Shown here piece by piece: positions 44,401 through 54,374 of a stretch of 64,000 nucleotides of DNA; position 1 is the stretch's first letter; every line of letters starts with the position of its first letter. The DNA is from Taudactylus pleione (Eukaryota; Chordata; Amphibia; Anura; Myobatrachidae): the NCBI GenBank assembly GCA_031769625.1, contig JAUIMM010000015.1, positions 28,612,501-28,676,500 on the forward strand, given 5' to 3'. The notes under the pieces were generated by a model. The model did no database searches. It was not told the origin of the DNA and worked only from the letters and a program-made list of their open reading frames with translations. The position numbers and the translations under genes are program-made.

Positions 44401-44762
44401 TACTTGCCTACCCTCCCGCATCCTACGGGAGACTCCTGGATCAAAGTAGAGTCTCCCGAAGCCCCGGAAAATTAATTAAACCCCCGCATTCCTCTGCCCA
44501 GCTGCAGTGCTGTCGGGAATAACTTGTGGTAGAGCACCCTCTCTAGCTGCAGCTGCTGGCGGCGGCCACCAGGGGGAGAGCATATAAAAGAAAGGTATCT
44601 GGTATTATAGAACTTTGGCAAAATGGCCGCCACCCTTCTGCAGTGAGGGCAGTGATTACCCTCTCCTCTAGATATCCTTGCTCTCTGCTGCTCAACACAG
44701 GGCTACGACAGATGCTGTGTAGCGGTGTTACAGGGATAGAATAGTATAGTATCACTATCCTG
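44401..44762. repeat. TTGCCTACCCTCCCGCATCC fragment and GC-mixed DNA
   Basis: 44401-44470 holds ACTTGCCTACCCTCCCGC and CGGGAGACTCC / GGAGTC-type hairpins of the family at 6571 and 30170. The rest is unassigned. Confidence 0.4.
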
Positions 44763-45613
44763 TTATGTGTGTGTGTGTCTGGCATTATGGGTGTGGGGGG
44801 GTGCATGGTGGGTACTGCATACCTCCCAACATTTGGCAATCTGTAGTCGGGACAGCCGCGCGCGCGCTCCCGAAAAGGGACGCAGCCTACACTTAAAGGG
44901 GGCGTGGCCTAGCGGCACGCCCCGTTTACATCACTATGGGGCGTGCCTAGCATCTTCGAGATGCTGGGCTGCCCCCGGGCTTACCCCATACTCTGAATAG
45001 ATGGTGTGCCCTGCATACACGCTGCTCTGCAGAGCAGCGGTGTATGCTTTCCCCAACTGCCCCCCCACCGTGGGACACCGCGGCCCGCGGGTGGGACAGC
45101 GGGACAGTCCCATAAAAACGGGACTGTCCCGTTGAATGCGGGACAGTTGGGAGGTATGGTACTGTATGGGTATGGGGGGTGTAAACTGAGCACTGTGTGA
45201 GTGTGTGTGTATAGGTGGTGTATGTTGGGCACTGCATGGGTTTGGGGGTGTATGCTGGGCACTGTGTCAGAGTTTGGGTATGGGGTGTGTTTGCTGGGCA
45301 CTGTATGTGTATAGGGGTGTATGCTGGGCACTGTAAGGCTATGAAGGGGTGCAAGCTGACCACAGTATGGGTATGGGGTGTGCATGCTGGGCACTGTATG
45401 TGTATGGGAGTGTATGCAGGGCACTGTATGGGTTTGGGGGTGTATGCTGGGCACTGTGTCAGAGTGTGGGTATGGGGTGTGCATGCTGGGCACTGTATGT
45501 GTATGGGGGGTGTATGCTGGGCACTGTAAGGCTATGAAGGGGTGCATGCTGATCACTGTATGGGTATGGGGGTGTATGCTGGGCACTGTGTCAGTATGCG
45601 GGTATGGGCGGTG
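44763..45613. repeat. TGTATGCTGGGCACTGTATGGG minisatellite, split by a MITE
   Basis: Units of about 29-33 bp built on GGGTGTATGCTGGGCACTGT run from 45165 to 45613. GT-rich related DNA lies at 44763-44817 on the other side of the MITE. Blocks of several units are duplicated (GGGCACTGTGTCAGAGTT at 45257 and again as GTGTCAGAGTG at 45456). The 201-codon minus frame is a repeat artefact. Confidence 0.9.
44818..45158. mobile_element. MITE, CATACCTCCCAAC family, in the minisatellite
   Basis: Ends CATACCTCCCAAC and GTTGGGAGGTATG are exact inverses, and GTACTG (44812-44817 and 45159-45164) flanks both sides as an apparent 6-bp TSD. Internal GGGACAGCGGGACAGTCCC and GGGACTGTCCCG are further symmetric. 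Superfamily not assigned. Confidence 0.88.
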
Positions 45614-46120
45614 ATAGATAGATAGATAGACATTTTACAGTACATAGAAAAATGTTAAATTGACAATTAAACTGTAGTCAACATACATTTTTAAATATCT
45701 TTTTTTGATTAAAAAAAAACATCAGTTACAGAGATGCAGGGAGAGGTGATTATTTTTTTCCAACTTATTATTTTAACTCAACCAGAATCTGGTAAAACTT
45801 ACACTAACATGTAATATCATTGGCTGATGTCATAGTCACAGGCTTTGACATTAAGGGCGCCGTGTCCGAATTTATGTGGATTTCACTAAAACCAGATCAT
45901 AGCACCAGCGACCATGTCACTGCCTATTATTAGGGTTCGACTGAGTTGCTTGGGGGTAAAGATCGCTAGGACACTACTTTCCCTATGTGTCTAATTATCA
46001 CCTTGATATCCCCCCACTCTGCCATTACAGAAATATTTTTGTGTACCCCAGAATGTCACAGCGGTTACCCTAGGTTAAGATCCGATGCTTTATAGAATTA
46101 AATGAATTGCCAGGCTGGAC
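45614..46120. other. No recognisable feature
   Basis: A short GATA microsatellite (45615-45629) followed by AT-rich DNA. Confidence 0.5.
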
Positions 46121-46802
46121 CCATTCAATTAGGTCCTGCATCTCCGCACATAATGCTGATTTTTCCACAAAGCCTCAGAGCTGTGAGAGAAATGTTGCCT
46201 CAACCCTCCCTCCCCTGATGCCTGATCCAAATATATATACAGCCTCAGAAGCTGTGCGAGAAATGTTGCCCCAACCCCCCCCTCCCCCAGTGCCTGATCC
46301 ACATATATATATATATATATATATACAGCCTCAGAAGCTGTGCGAGAAATGTTGCCCCAAACCCCCCCCCTCCCCCGGTGCCTGATCCACATATATATAT
46401 ATATATAAAAACAAATAAAAACAAATAAAAAAATAAAAACAGAAAACCCAGCACTCACCATGTTTAAACACTCACGATGATGTATAAATAAGTCTAAACT
46501 ATGTGATAGCAGCTAACAGGTTTCCATCAGTGTGACGGATAGTGTAGGACCTGTAGAAAGTGGGGTCCCGTGATGTGGGCTGCGGGCTTAAATGCATTGA
46601 TCAATCCATGAACTAAATCCCCATTATTTATTTACTTATTTATACATCATCGTGAGTGTTTAAACATGGTGAGTGCTGGGTTTTCTGTTTTTATTTATTT
46701 AAGCAATGTGGTCACAGGCCACTTGCACCCCAGTCCTGGGGATGGCGAGTGCAGGTCTGCACCCCAAATCTAGGAGTGGCGAGTGCAGTGGATTTCTGAC
46801 TT

Positions 46803-46841
<39 letters not shown>

Positions 46842-47212
46842 CCTCAGAAGCTGTGTGAGAAATGTTGCCCCAAACCCTCCCCTCCCCCTGGTGCCTAATC
46901 CACATATATATATATATATATATACAGCCTCAGAAGCTGTGTGAGAAATGTTGCCCCAAACCCTCCCCTCCCCCTGGTGCCTAATCCACATATATATATA
47001 TATATATACATACAGCCTCAGGAGCTGTGCGAGAAATGGGGATTCATGCACAAGGAAACCCATAGATTCCAGCATTTTACGCAGAATCTATGGCTTACTG
47101 CGGATTGCCCCAGGGTTTACCAAATGTGGAAAATGCTGAATAATTGAATAGCTCAGAGTGTGAAACCCGGAGCTTTTCCCCACGCAGTAAACCCTAATTG
47201 AATATGCCCCTG
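46121..47212. mobile_element. ATTCAATTAGG element with an internally amplified unit
   Basis: Possible ends ATTCAATTAGG (46126) and CCTAATTGAATA (47193). Between them a unit of 75-110 bp, CAGCCTCAGAAGCTGTGCG, GAAATGTTGCCCC, TGCCTGATCCAC and a TA run, occurs about six times (46172, 46242, 46325, 46839, 46925, 47013). The TA runs are microsatellites of varying length. An inverted-repeat element interrupts it at 46432-46690. Confidence 0.65.
46432..46690. mobile_element. MITE-like element with perfect 57-bp arms
   Basis: The arm beginning AAACAGAAAACCCAGCACTC and its exact complement ending GAGTGCTGGGTTTTCTGTTT enclose about 140 bp. I see no mismatch over 57 bp, so it is young or maintained. It lies inside the tandem unit array, next to AAATAAAAAC repeats. 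Confidence 0.85.
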
Positions 47213-47427
47213 GGTAACACATTCCAGGCATGGGTAAGGTAAAGAATTTATAAACTTTGCACATATATGGGGAAACAGATAAGGAATTAGTAGAAAACCC
47301 CAGATAAATCCTTACATTAATACATTGTGAGTGAATTTTCATGTATGCCACAATAAAAGGAACTGATACAGCAGAGTATGGGACTGTACCCCATCTAAAA
47401 TAAACACAATATCAGTTAAGACATACA
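47213..47427. other. No recognisable feature
   Basis: AT-rich spacer between two elements. Confidence 0.5.
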
Positions 47428-48027
47428 GGACTTCATTCAGAGTCGGTCGAAGCGGCCGCACGGTCGTACGCAGCCGATGTTCGCTGATCTGCGCATGCGT
47501 ACAGTTTGCAATGCGCGTGCGCAAACTAGCGGCTACAATCAGAAATTTCTCTCTCCTTGAACACCGCCAGGTCGGTAGTTTGAGTGACAGATTGCGGCGT
47601 TTGTGGGTGGTAACATGGGTAGGTGCTTGAAAACGGGGGTGTGGAGATCCGAACGCAGGCGTGCCTCATTATGTGAACAGCGTTTTATGGGAGTGCATAA
47701 TTAACAAAGTAGTGTCATGGCACACGTGACAGGGGAGGTTTTACACTGACATGATCGTAGAGCTTAAGAGAGGGTCAGGTCAACCTTTAGCTCTACGACC
47801 AGTTCCGATGGCATACGATGCTCGCGATTAATCCTTATGTAGCCAGAGATGACGCACTATGCGTACGAGATGTGGGCGTATTTTTTGCGATCTGACCGCA
47901 TCCACCCCTTGGTCGGCCAGCTAACGATCCGACCTTAGGGACGCAACATGCGTGTGCATCATTTGCATATCCGGCCCCTTTTTCTATACGACCATGCGGC
48001 CGCTTCGACCGACTCTGAATGAGGTCC
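47428..48027. mobile_element. PIF/Harbinger-like MITE, GAAGCGGCCGC family, copy 2
   Basis: Ends GGACTTCATTCAGAGTCGGT and ACCGACTCTGAATGAGGTCC, TSD ACA on both sides (47425-47427, 48028-48030). It is the reverse-oriented counterpart of 27296-27890 with the same internal order: GTTTGTGGGTGGTAACATGG, CCGAACGCAGGCGTGCC, GATCGTAGAGCTTAAG. 600 bp, no coding sequence. Confidence 0.93.
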
Positions 48028-48968
48028 ACAGTATCATAGCCACAACGTTCTGCAGTAACAGCAATTGTGCAGAGCTTGGGGCTGATGCAGAGTTGGAAGT
48101 AAAATGTGAGTACATTACACAAAAGAAATGTGTTTGGGAACATACAGTTTGGAGATACATATGCCCCTGCATTGCCAGCATGCATGTGCGCTTGGTTTAC
48201 TACTAATCATCATTATCATCAGAGTGCACAACTAGATGCAAAATGTACAGCTCATAACAGGAGTCCTTACTGGTCTGTATGGGCCTCATCTGCATGAACA
48301 CGCGCTTACTGAGCTCTGCATACGTTCTGCCTCTCAGGTCGGAAGTATAGATTAGTTCGGAATACGTTCAGCCCTGCATTCGCACATTAACATGCACTGA
48401 TTTTCTGAGTATGCGCAGTGCACCACGAAAGATACACCATGTGAGCGGGCGTATGTACACCCCTGCATCATCCCCATTATGTGTAGTCTTTCTATCTCAA
48501 TAAAAATAGACACCTGGTAAATGGGTCTAATAAACCTCTTATCTCAGTTTATTAGTCTAGTTTACCACAAGGGGGCTCTATAAGAAAAGACTATATTTGC
48601 TTTTCTAAATGCAAGAACGATTTTATCAAGCCAATTGTATTTTATAATGTTATTTCAGTTATAATAGTGGAGTCATCCTTTATAAAATAGTATTTCTAGC
48701 AGAAGTTAGTAGTTCTGGTTTAGGATTTAGAAGAAATACAAAGCTGTTGACAAGTTCACTTCTAAATCCATATTGTTAGGATGAAGTTAATTTTGTATAT
48801 ATTATATTTACATTTTCCAAAAATCACATTGTTGTAAAGCTACCATTGGACAGCAGAAATAAGTGTTTACAGAAAATCATATATATATATACTATATTTA
48901 TATAGTATATGTGACAAATTTGCTAGCTGTACTGCTGCTCTACAATGTTTCAGAAAGATAAGTGAACC
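48028..48968. other. No gene; possible eroded Harbinger-like DNA
   Basis: 48280-48430 has GCATGAACACGCGCTTACTG and AGTATGCGCAGTGCACC words reminiscent of those elements, but no ends. The rest is AT-rich. Confidence 0.4.
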
Positions 48969-49153
48969 CAGGGTTTCCCAATCTCGGTCCTCAAGGCACC
49001 ATAACAGTCCAAGTTTTAAGGATATCCATGCTTGTGCACAGGTGACTTAATTAGTACCTCAGTCAATTTGCTTTAACGATCTGTGCTCAACCATGGGTAT
49101 CTTTAAAACCTGGACTGTTAGGGTGCCTTGAGGAACGTGCTTGGGAACCGCTG
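48969..49153. mobile_element. hAT-Charlie-like MITE
   Basis: CAGGGTTTCCCAATCTCGGTCC at the left and GTGCTTGGGAACCGCTG at the right, with AAGGATATCCATGCTTGTGC and CAACCATGGGTATC inside. Same family as 14955 and 16904. Confidence 0.85.
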
Positions 49154-49796
49154 TTCCCAAACAGTGGCTCCCAAATGCGATACATACCGGGGCTTGGATG
49201 TAGTGGGTAACGCCATCTGTAGATGAGTTGAAAGTATTTTTATGAGTTCTTCCAGTTTTTATTATATACAGTTACTCCCGTTCTAAACCGTTTTATGAGA
49301 TCCTATATATATACTTTTAGAAAACTTTAATTTTTAAAATATACTTTATACTTTATACTTTTTATATAGATATATATATACATATATATATATGTCCCCA
49401 ATATGCCGGCACTCAATCAAAAGTACTACAGCTTCCTCTGGTGCCCGTCCAAATCATATCATACATCTCAGCAAAAATGAGACGGCACTCAGAGATTTGT
49501 ATAGAGACAAAAGTACATATATTCAAAAAAGCATCAGGGCGACGTTTTCAGAGCCAGATTTAGGGCCACATGAGCCTGGAGCTGATAATGACCAAGGGCC
49601 TATTATGAGACGCAGAGGAGGTGTGACCAGTGCTGCGTGGGTGTGGCCAGTGCTATGTGGGTATGTCTCTCAGTCCCAATGTCTCTCTAAATATGTAAAA
49701 GAAAAAAATGCTTCATTTTGTGAGGTAAATAGAAATATAATGTTACTACTTATGATTTATGGTTGACCGTGTGGAGAGCAGATGGCCAGTCAACAT
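49154..49796. repeat. TA microsatellite and a GCCGGCACTCAATC repeat
   Basis: TA-rich 49310-49394, including ATATATATATACATATATATATA near 49366. From 49402 a repeat starts CCGGCACTCAATCAAAAG and runs through AAAATGAGACGGCACTCAG to GGGCGACGTTTTCAG, with possible continuation at 50274 (GGACGTTTTGAGG), which would make the telomere-like element an insertion in it. Confidence 0.45.
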
Positions 49797-50275
49797 CATG
49801 TTGTCTTGACAAGGAATCGGTATGAAATACCGGCAGCGCCTGGCCGACAGATGAGCAGAGCCCGGCAGCGGAAGCCTGACAGCGCTCGAAATCCCGATTG
49901 TCTCTAAGGTAAGTATAAACTAACCTAACCCTAACCCTCCTTAGGGGTGCCTAACCTTAACCTCCCCCCCAAGTGCCTAACCCTAATCCCCCCTCTAAGT
50001 GCCTAACCCTAACCCCCCCTTCCCCGCTGCCTAACCCTAAGTCCCCCCCGGGGGTGCCTAACCCTAACCCTCCCTCCCCCTAGCCTAACCCTAACCCTCC
50101 CTGGGTTGTGCCTAACCCTAAGTCCCCCCCAGGTGCCCTAAACCTAACCCTCCCCCCGGCAGCTGTCCGCTCCCGGCGTCGGGGAAATGTCAGGCGTCTA
50201 CATCTAGACACCTGGCATTTCACCCTCGCCGGGATATGACAGTCGGGTTTCCCGATTGTATACTCATGACAATGG
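49797..50275. mobile_element. Telomere-like element, second good copy
   Basis: Same order as 28590: GATGAGCAGAGCCCGGCAGCG, GCTCGAAATCCCGATTG, TCTAAGGTAAGTATAAACTAACC, about 220 bp of CCTAACCCTAA units with the same C-rich spacers (including CCTTAGGGGTGCC), then GGCGTCTACATCTAGACACC and CCGGGATATGACAGTCGGG. It is shorter at the right end. Confidence 0.78.
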
Positions 50276-51120
50276 ACGTTTTGAGGTATAACCCTCTTTC
50301 TCAAGCCTCCAGCAATATATAGTATTTAAATTGTATATAAAATAGAACTATATATATTTTGATATGTATAAGCTCTTAAGATTTTACCTTCTTCATTTTA
50401 TGAAAGAAACACAAACTCTTTATCTTTTACTCTTCTTTTAATTTTTTACAAATAACAAATTTTTTAGCATAACAGGTAGAGTTCTATAGGAATTCCAGGA
50501 AACATGCTTGCCGTTGTTTCCAACAGGACTTCTGATTTAAAAGTTCCGGTTTTCCCACCCCTTTTCTTTAATTAAATATAGTATATATTCCCCATTTTTG
50601 GACAACTGAAGTTCAACCTTGAAAAAGCACCCTGGAGGTGTGAAACACGTTGGTGAACTTATCTAGCCCACCATCGGGTCTACACAATAAGTGTAAGTGA
50701 AGGAAAGTCCACCGGCCTGGTACTCGATGGCATCTGACGTCATCTAACAGCGCCGCAGCCACACATGCTGATTCCCAGCCGGAGAGGCACTAGCAACACC
50801 GCTGCCTCTCCGAAAGAAGACCAAGTCAGCAAAGATAGGGTAAGTCAGGGACAGTGGCAGTACCAGACCATAGCGCGGAGGACACATGGCTATACCACGA
50901 TATCTCCCGCTCCCTACACTTTAAAAAAATAAATAAAAGAGCTTAAACATTTCAAATTAGTTACTGTTATTATTTTATATTTTTATATATATCTTCATGT
51001 TTTATTGCTTTTATGTCTGTTTATGCTACTCAGCACTTGTTTTAACAATTTTAATACGCTATTATTTATATGAAATGCTTTAAGTTTTTATATATACATA
51101 TTTTCAGCGTGGAAATACCT
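50276..51120. other. Unclassified repeat with GTGAAACACGTTGG
   Basis: 50618-50900 contains CCTTGAAAAAGCACCC and GTGTGAAACACGTTGG, a word type frequent in amphibian repeats, then a GC-richer part with GGATAGGGTAAGTCAGG-like text. AT-rich to 51120. I cannot assign a class or ends. Confidence 0.35.
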
Positions 51121-51444
51121 TTCCGTACATCTATCAGATATTCCCTGCTGTGTCTATAGTTGACAGTCTTAAATCATTTGTGAAATTGATTAAGCAACTA
51201 ATTTCTGCATCATATGCCAAAATTTATTACAAATTATTGCCCCGTTCCTACATCACCCCTAAATTGAGATTTCTTATGGGGCAGCCCAGGACTCTAATTG
51301 CTTTAAATGTAAACAACCTGAAGCTGACCTGATGCATTGTATGTGGTCTTGTGGGGAGGTACAAAAATGTTGGTCCTTGGTTTAAACATACAGTGCATCC
51401 AGAAAGTATTCACAGCACTTCACTTTTTCCACATTTTGTTATGT

Positions 51445-51572
51445 AATACCCCTTTTACACCGGAGCTAAAACCCGGGTTATTGCAGGGTTAACCCGGGCA
51501 GCTCCTTGGCATAAAAGGGGTGAGGGGTCTGATCCGGATAGGAACCCGGAACTTTGGTGGAAAAGGGGTATT
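51445..51572. mobile_element. MITE nested in the Tc1 left inverted repeat
   Basis: Ends AATACCCCTTTTACACC and GGAAAAGGGGTATT, with AAAACCCGGGTTATTGCAGG inside, related to 24310-24715. The other arm of the Tc1 (near 53090, complement TTGTTATGTTACAGCC) shows the empty site, while here TTGTTATGT and ACAGACTT flank the insertion. That fits a TA duplication with one T lost. Confidence 0.9.
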
Positions 51573-51736
51573 ACAGACTTATTCCAAAATGGAATAAATT
51601 AATTTTTGGCCTCAAAATTCTACACACAATACCCCATAATGACAACATGTAAAATGTTTTTTTTTTAGATTCTTGCAAATTGAATAAAAAAAAAAAACTA
51701 AGAAATCACATGTACATAAGTATTCACAGCCTTTGC

Positions 51737-52837
51737 TCAATACTTTGTTGATGCAACTTTGGCAGCAATTACAGCATCAAGTCTTTTTGAATATGATGCA
51801 ACAAGCTTGGCACACCTATCTTTGGGCAGTTTTGCCCATTCCTCTTTGCAACACCTCTCAAGCTCCATCAGGTTGGATAGGAAGCGTCTGTGCACAGCCA
51901 TTTTCAGATATCTCCAGAAATGTTCAATCGTATTCAAGTCTGGGCTCTGGCTGGGCCACTCAAGGACATTAACAGAGTTGTCCTGAAACCACTCCTTTGA
52001 TATCTTGGCTGTGTGCTTAGGGTGGTTGTCCTGCTGAAAGATGAACCGTCGCCCCAGTCTGAGGTCAAGAGTGCTCTGGAGCAGGTTTTCATCCAGGATT
52101 TCTCTGTACATTGCAGCATTCAACTTTCCCTTTATCCTGACTAGTCACCCAGTTCCTGCCACTCAAAAACATCCCCACAGCATGATGCTGCCACCACCAT
52201 GCTTCACTGTAGGGATGGTATTGGCCTGGTGATGAGCGGTGCCTGGTTTCTTCCAAACATAACGCCTGGCATTCACACCAAAGAGTTCAATCTTTGTCTC
52301 ATCAGATCAGAGAATTTTGTTTCTCATGGTCTGAGAGTCCTTCAGGTGCATTTTGGCAAACTCCTGGTGGGCTGCCATGTGCTTTTTACTAAGGAGTGGC
52401 TTCCGTCTGGCCACTCTACCATACAGGCCTGATTGGTGGATTGCTGCAGAGATGGTTGTCCTTCTGGAAGGTTCTCTTCTCTCCACAGTGGAATGCTGTA
52501 GCTCTGACAGAGTGTTCATGGTTCATGGTCACCTCCCTGACTAGGGCCCTTCTTCCACGATTGCTCAGTTTAGACGGCCGGCCAACTCTTGGAAGAGTCC
52601 TGGTGGTTCTGAACTTCTTCAATTTCGGATGATGGAGGCCACTGTGCTCATTGGGAACTTCAAAGCAGCAGATGTTTTTCTGTACCCTTCCCCAGATTTG
52701 TACCTCGAGCCAATCCTGTCTCGGAGGTCTACAGACAATTCCTTGGACTTCGTGCTTGATTTGTGCTCTGACATGCACTGCCAAGTGTGGGACCTTATAA
52801 AGACAGGTGTATGCCTTTCAAAATCATGTCCAAACAA
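51737..52837 (-). pseudogene. Tc1-like transposase pseudogene (DD34E)
   Basis: Reading right to left on the minus strand: an N-terminal paired-type HTH region (SKELSVDLRDRIGSRYKSGE, then AALKFPMSTVASIIRN), a GRPSKLSNRGRRALVREVT linker, and the DDE domain. The catalytic residues survive: D in [11 protein letters not shown] in FQQDNHPKHT and E in DLNTIEHFW, with 34 residues between the last two. Lesions: a one-base loss after IIRN, a compensating indel near 52519 that restores frame, a TGA for W just before SDET, and two TGA codons between about 52130 and 52165. So at least five defects and no product, though much of the domain is still readable. Confidence 0.95.
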
Positions 52838-53378
52838 CTAAATTTACCACAGGTAGACTCCAATTAAGTTGTAGGAACATCTCAAGGATGATCAGTGGAA
52901 ACAGGATGCACCTGAGCTCAATTTTGAGCTTCATGGCAAAGGGCGTGAATACTTATGTACATGTGATTTGTTTTTTTTTTAATTAAATTAGCAAAAAATC
53001 TCCAAAAAACTTTTACACATTATCATTATGGGGTATTGGGTGTGGAATTTTGAGGACAAAAATGAATTTATTCCATTCTGGAACAAGGCTGTAACATAAC
53101 AAAATGTGGAAAAAGTGCAGCGTTGTGACATTACAGTACCACAATGCTGGGGATAGTATTGACATGACCCCAGAGTGGGCTATATCCTCTTCTTTAAGAA
53201 TACCCAGACTGTCCAGTGGCACGCATATGCTGCTAGCAAACATTGTGGCGGTGGTAAAAAAAAAAAAACCTTATCAAAGTGGATATCTACTGATACACTT
53301 TCCTTGGTGCTTTTATTGCCCAAGGTATCATCTTTGTTTCATATGGACTGGCTGGAGATGTCAATAGATAAAGACAGT

Positions 53379-53727
53379 TAAGCCACATACACACTAAACG
53401 ATAAGTTGGACGATATGAACGATAATGATATCATAATTGTTCATTGAGTTCAATGTCGTCCAGTGTGTATGCATGACATCGTTAATGATGCGCGCTCCCG
53501 CGGATCGTTAATGTCTTTCATCAACCGTACTTGCAGGGCAACCTGACGATATTGTTAGGTTCTGCAAGTACGGGGATGAGGGAGGGTGCCGTCACTGAAT
53601 GATATCGTGCACTATATCGTTCAGTGTGTATGCTCAATATCGTTAATGACATTGAGCCCGTCAGTGCAGGGGAAAGACTTAACAATATCGCTCCTGGACC
53701 ATTTCATTAAGTATGTATGCAGCATAA
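53379..53727. mobile_element. CATACACAC-type MITE inserted in the LINE fragment
   Basis: Left TTAAGCCACATACACACTAA and right AGTATGTATGCAGCATAA are imperfect inverses. Repeated ATCGTT/AACGAT words fill the interior (ACGATAAG, GATATCGTGC, AATATCGTTAATG). LINE reading resumes on both sides (SIDKD, then QILFYIL). Confidence 0.82.
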
Positions 53728-53945
53728 GGCAGATATTCTTTTCTATATTTTGGCTACCACATATACATTCCTTGCCCTCGCCGATAAAGGACTCTCTCAG
53801 ACAGACAATCCATCTGACCCAGTGGTACAATTTAGAATCGTTAGCCTCAGGCCATCCTCCTTTTTAGTCTGGAGACATGTATACGTTAGTATGTTTTCCG
53901 GATACCAAAGAAAGATCTTTTTTATAAAAGATCACCACCAATCTA

Positions 53946-54165
53946 TGGGCCTGATTCAGAACCGGTCGCAAGCGCTGAGTGCTCGCAACCAGGTCGATGG
54001 TGGCCCGCAGCGCATGCGCATGACGGAGCTGGCTACCTGCGTTTGTGTCTTTTTATACTGGAGTGCCGCTGATCGTGTATGTATGTGTGCCGCCACGTGT
54101 TGGCAGGCTTGCAGAGGGCAACCAGGACTGTTATTTCTTTGCTGTGGGAGTGCCATCCTATAACT
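53946..54165. mobile_element. Harbinger-like element, left end only
   Basis: GGGCCTGATTCAGAACCGGTC at 53949 is the family terminus, followed by GCAGCGCATGCGCATGACGG. No right end is present; the sequence runs into a TA microsatellite. Confidence 0.6.
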
Positions 54166-54167
54166 GG

Positions 54168-54213
<46 letters not shown>

Positions 54214-54258
54214 ACCTGGACTGTTTGGGTGCCTTGAGGACCAAGTTTGGGAAGCAAT
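54168..54258. repeat. TA microsatellite joined to a hAT MITE fragment
   Basis: About 19 TA units at 54170-54207, then AAAACCTGGACTGTTTGGG and CCTTGAGGACCAAGTTTGGG (54213-54258), the right end of the hAT-Charlie-like family. The left part of that MITE has been replaced by TA repeats. Confidence 0.8.
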
Positions 54259-54374
54259 GGGTTAACCTATAATGTCTAAACATTACAACTTAATTGCAGG
54301 TATCAGTTTCAGAATTTAAATATATGCCATAGGTACATAATTTCAAATCCGATGTCCCTATATAGAATGTACCA

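Larger units (their letters stand above)
51391..53128 (-). mobile_element. Tc1-like transposon with IR/DR ends
   Basis: The left end CAGTGCATCCAGAAAGTATT follows a TA, and an inner direct repeat ATAAGTATTCACAGCC (51717) gives the IR/DR layout. The right inverted repeat (AATACTTATGTACATGTGATT at 52948 outward to GGAAAAAGTGCAGCG) stops at about 53128, so the last 20-odd bases of the outer terminus are missing. It lies inside the LINE fragment and is itself broken by a MITE at 51445-51572. Confidence 0.95.
51121..53945 (+). pseudogene. L1/Tx1-like LINE ORF2 C-terminal fragment, interrupted twice
   Basis: Three blocks read as the C-terminal end of an L1-clade reverse transcriptase polyprotein: 51121-51389 (KIYYKLLPRSYITPKLRFL, then CFKCKQPEADLMHCMWSC, a CX2C-X8-H-X4-C zinc knuckle), 53129-53378 (ending KVSSLFHMDWLEMSIDKD) and 53728-53945 (QILFYILATTYTFLALAD). 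The gaps are a Tc1 (51391-53128) and a MITE (53379-53727). A frameshift precedes the zinc knuckle, so it is dead. The reverse transcriptase and endonuclease parts are absent. A Harbinger-like end at 53949 closes the last block. Confidence 0.8.

Noticed and set aside
44981..45586. A 201-codon minus frame with periodic VPSIHPHTHT-like sequence
   Set aside because: It reads a minisatellite and a MITE with perfect ends; the periodicity is that of the DNA.
52619..52837. The separate transposase frames considered as individual small genes
   Set aside because: They join in order into one Tc1 transposase once two small indels and three stops are recognised.
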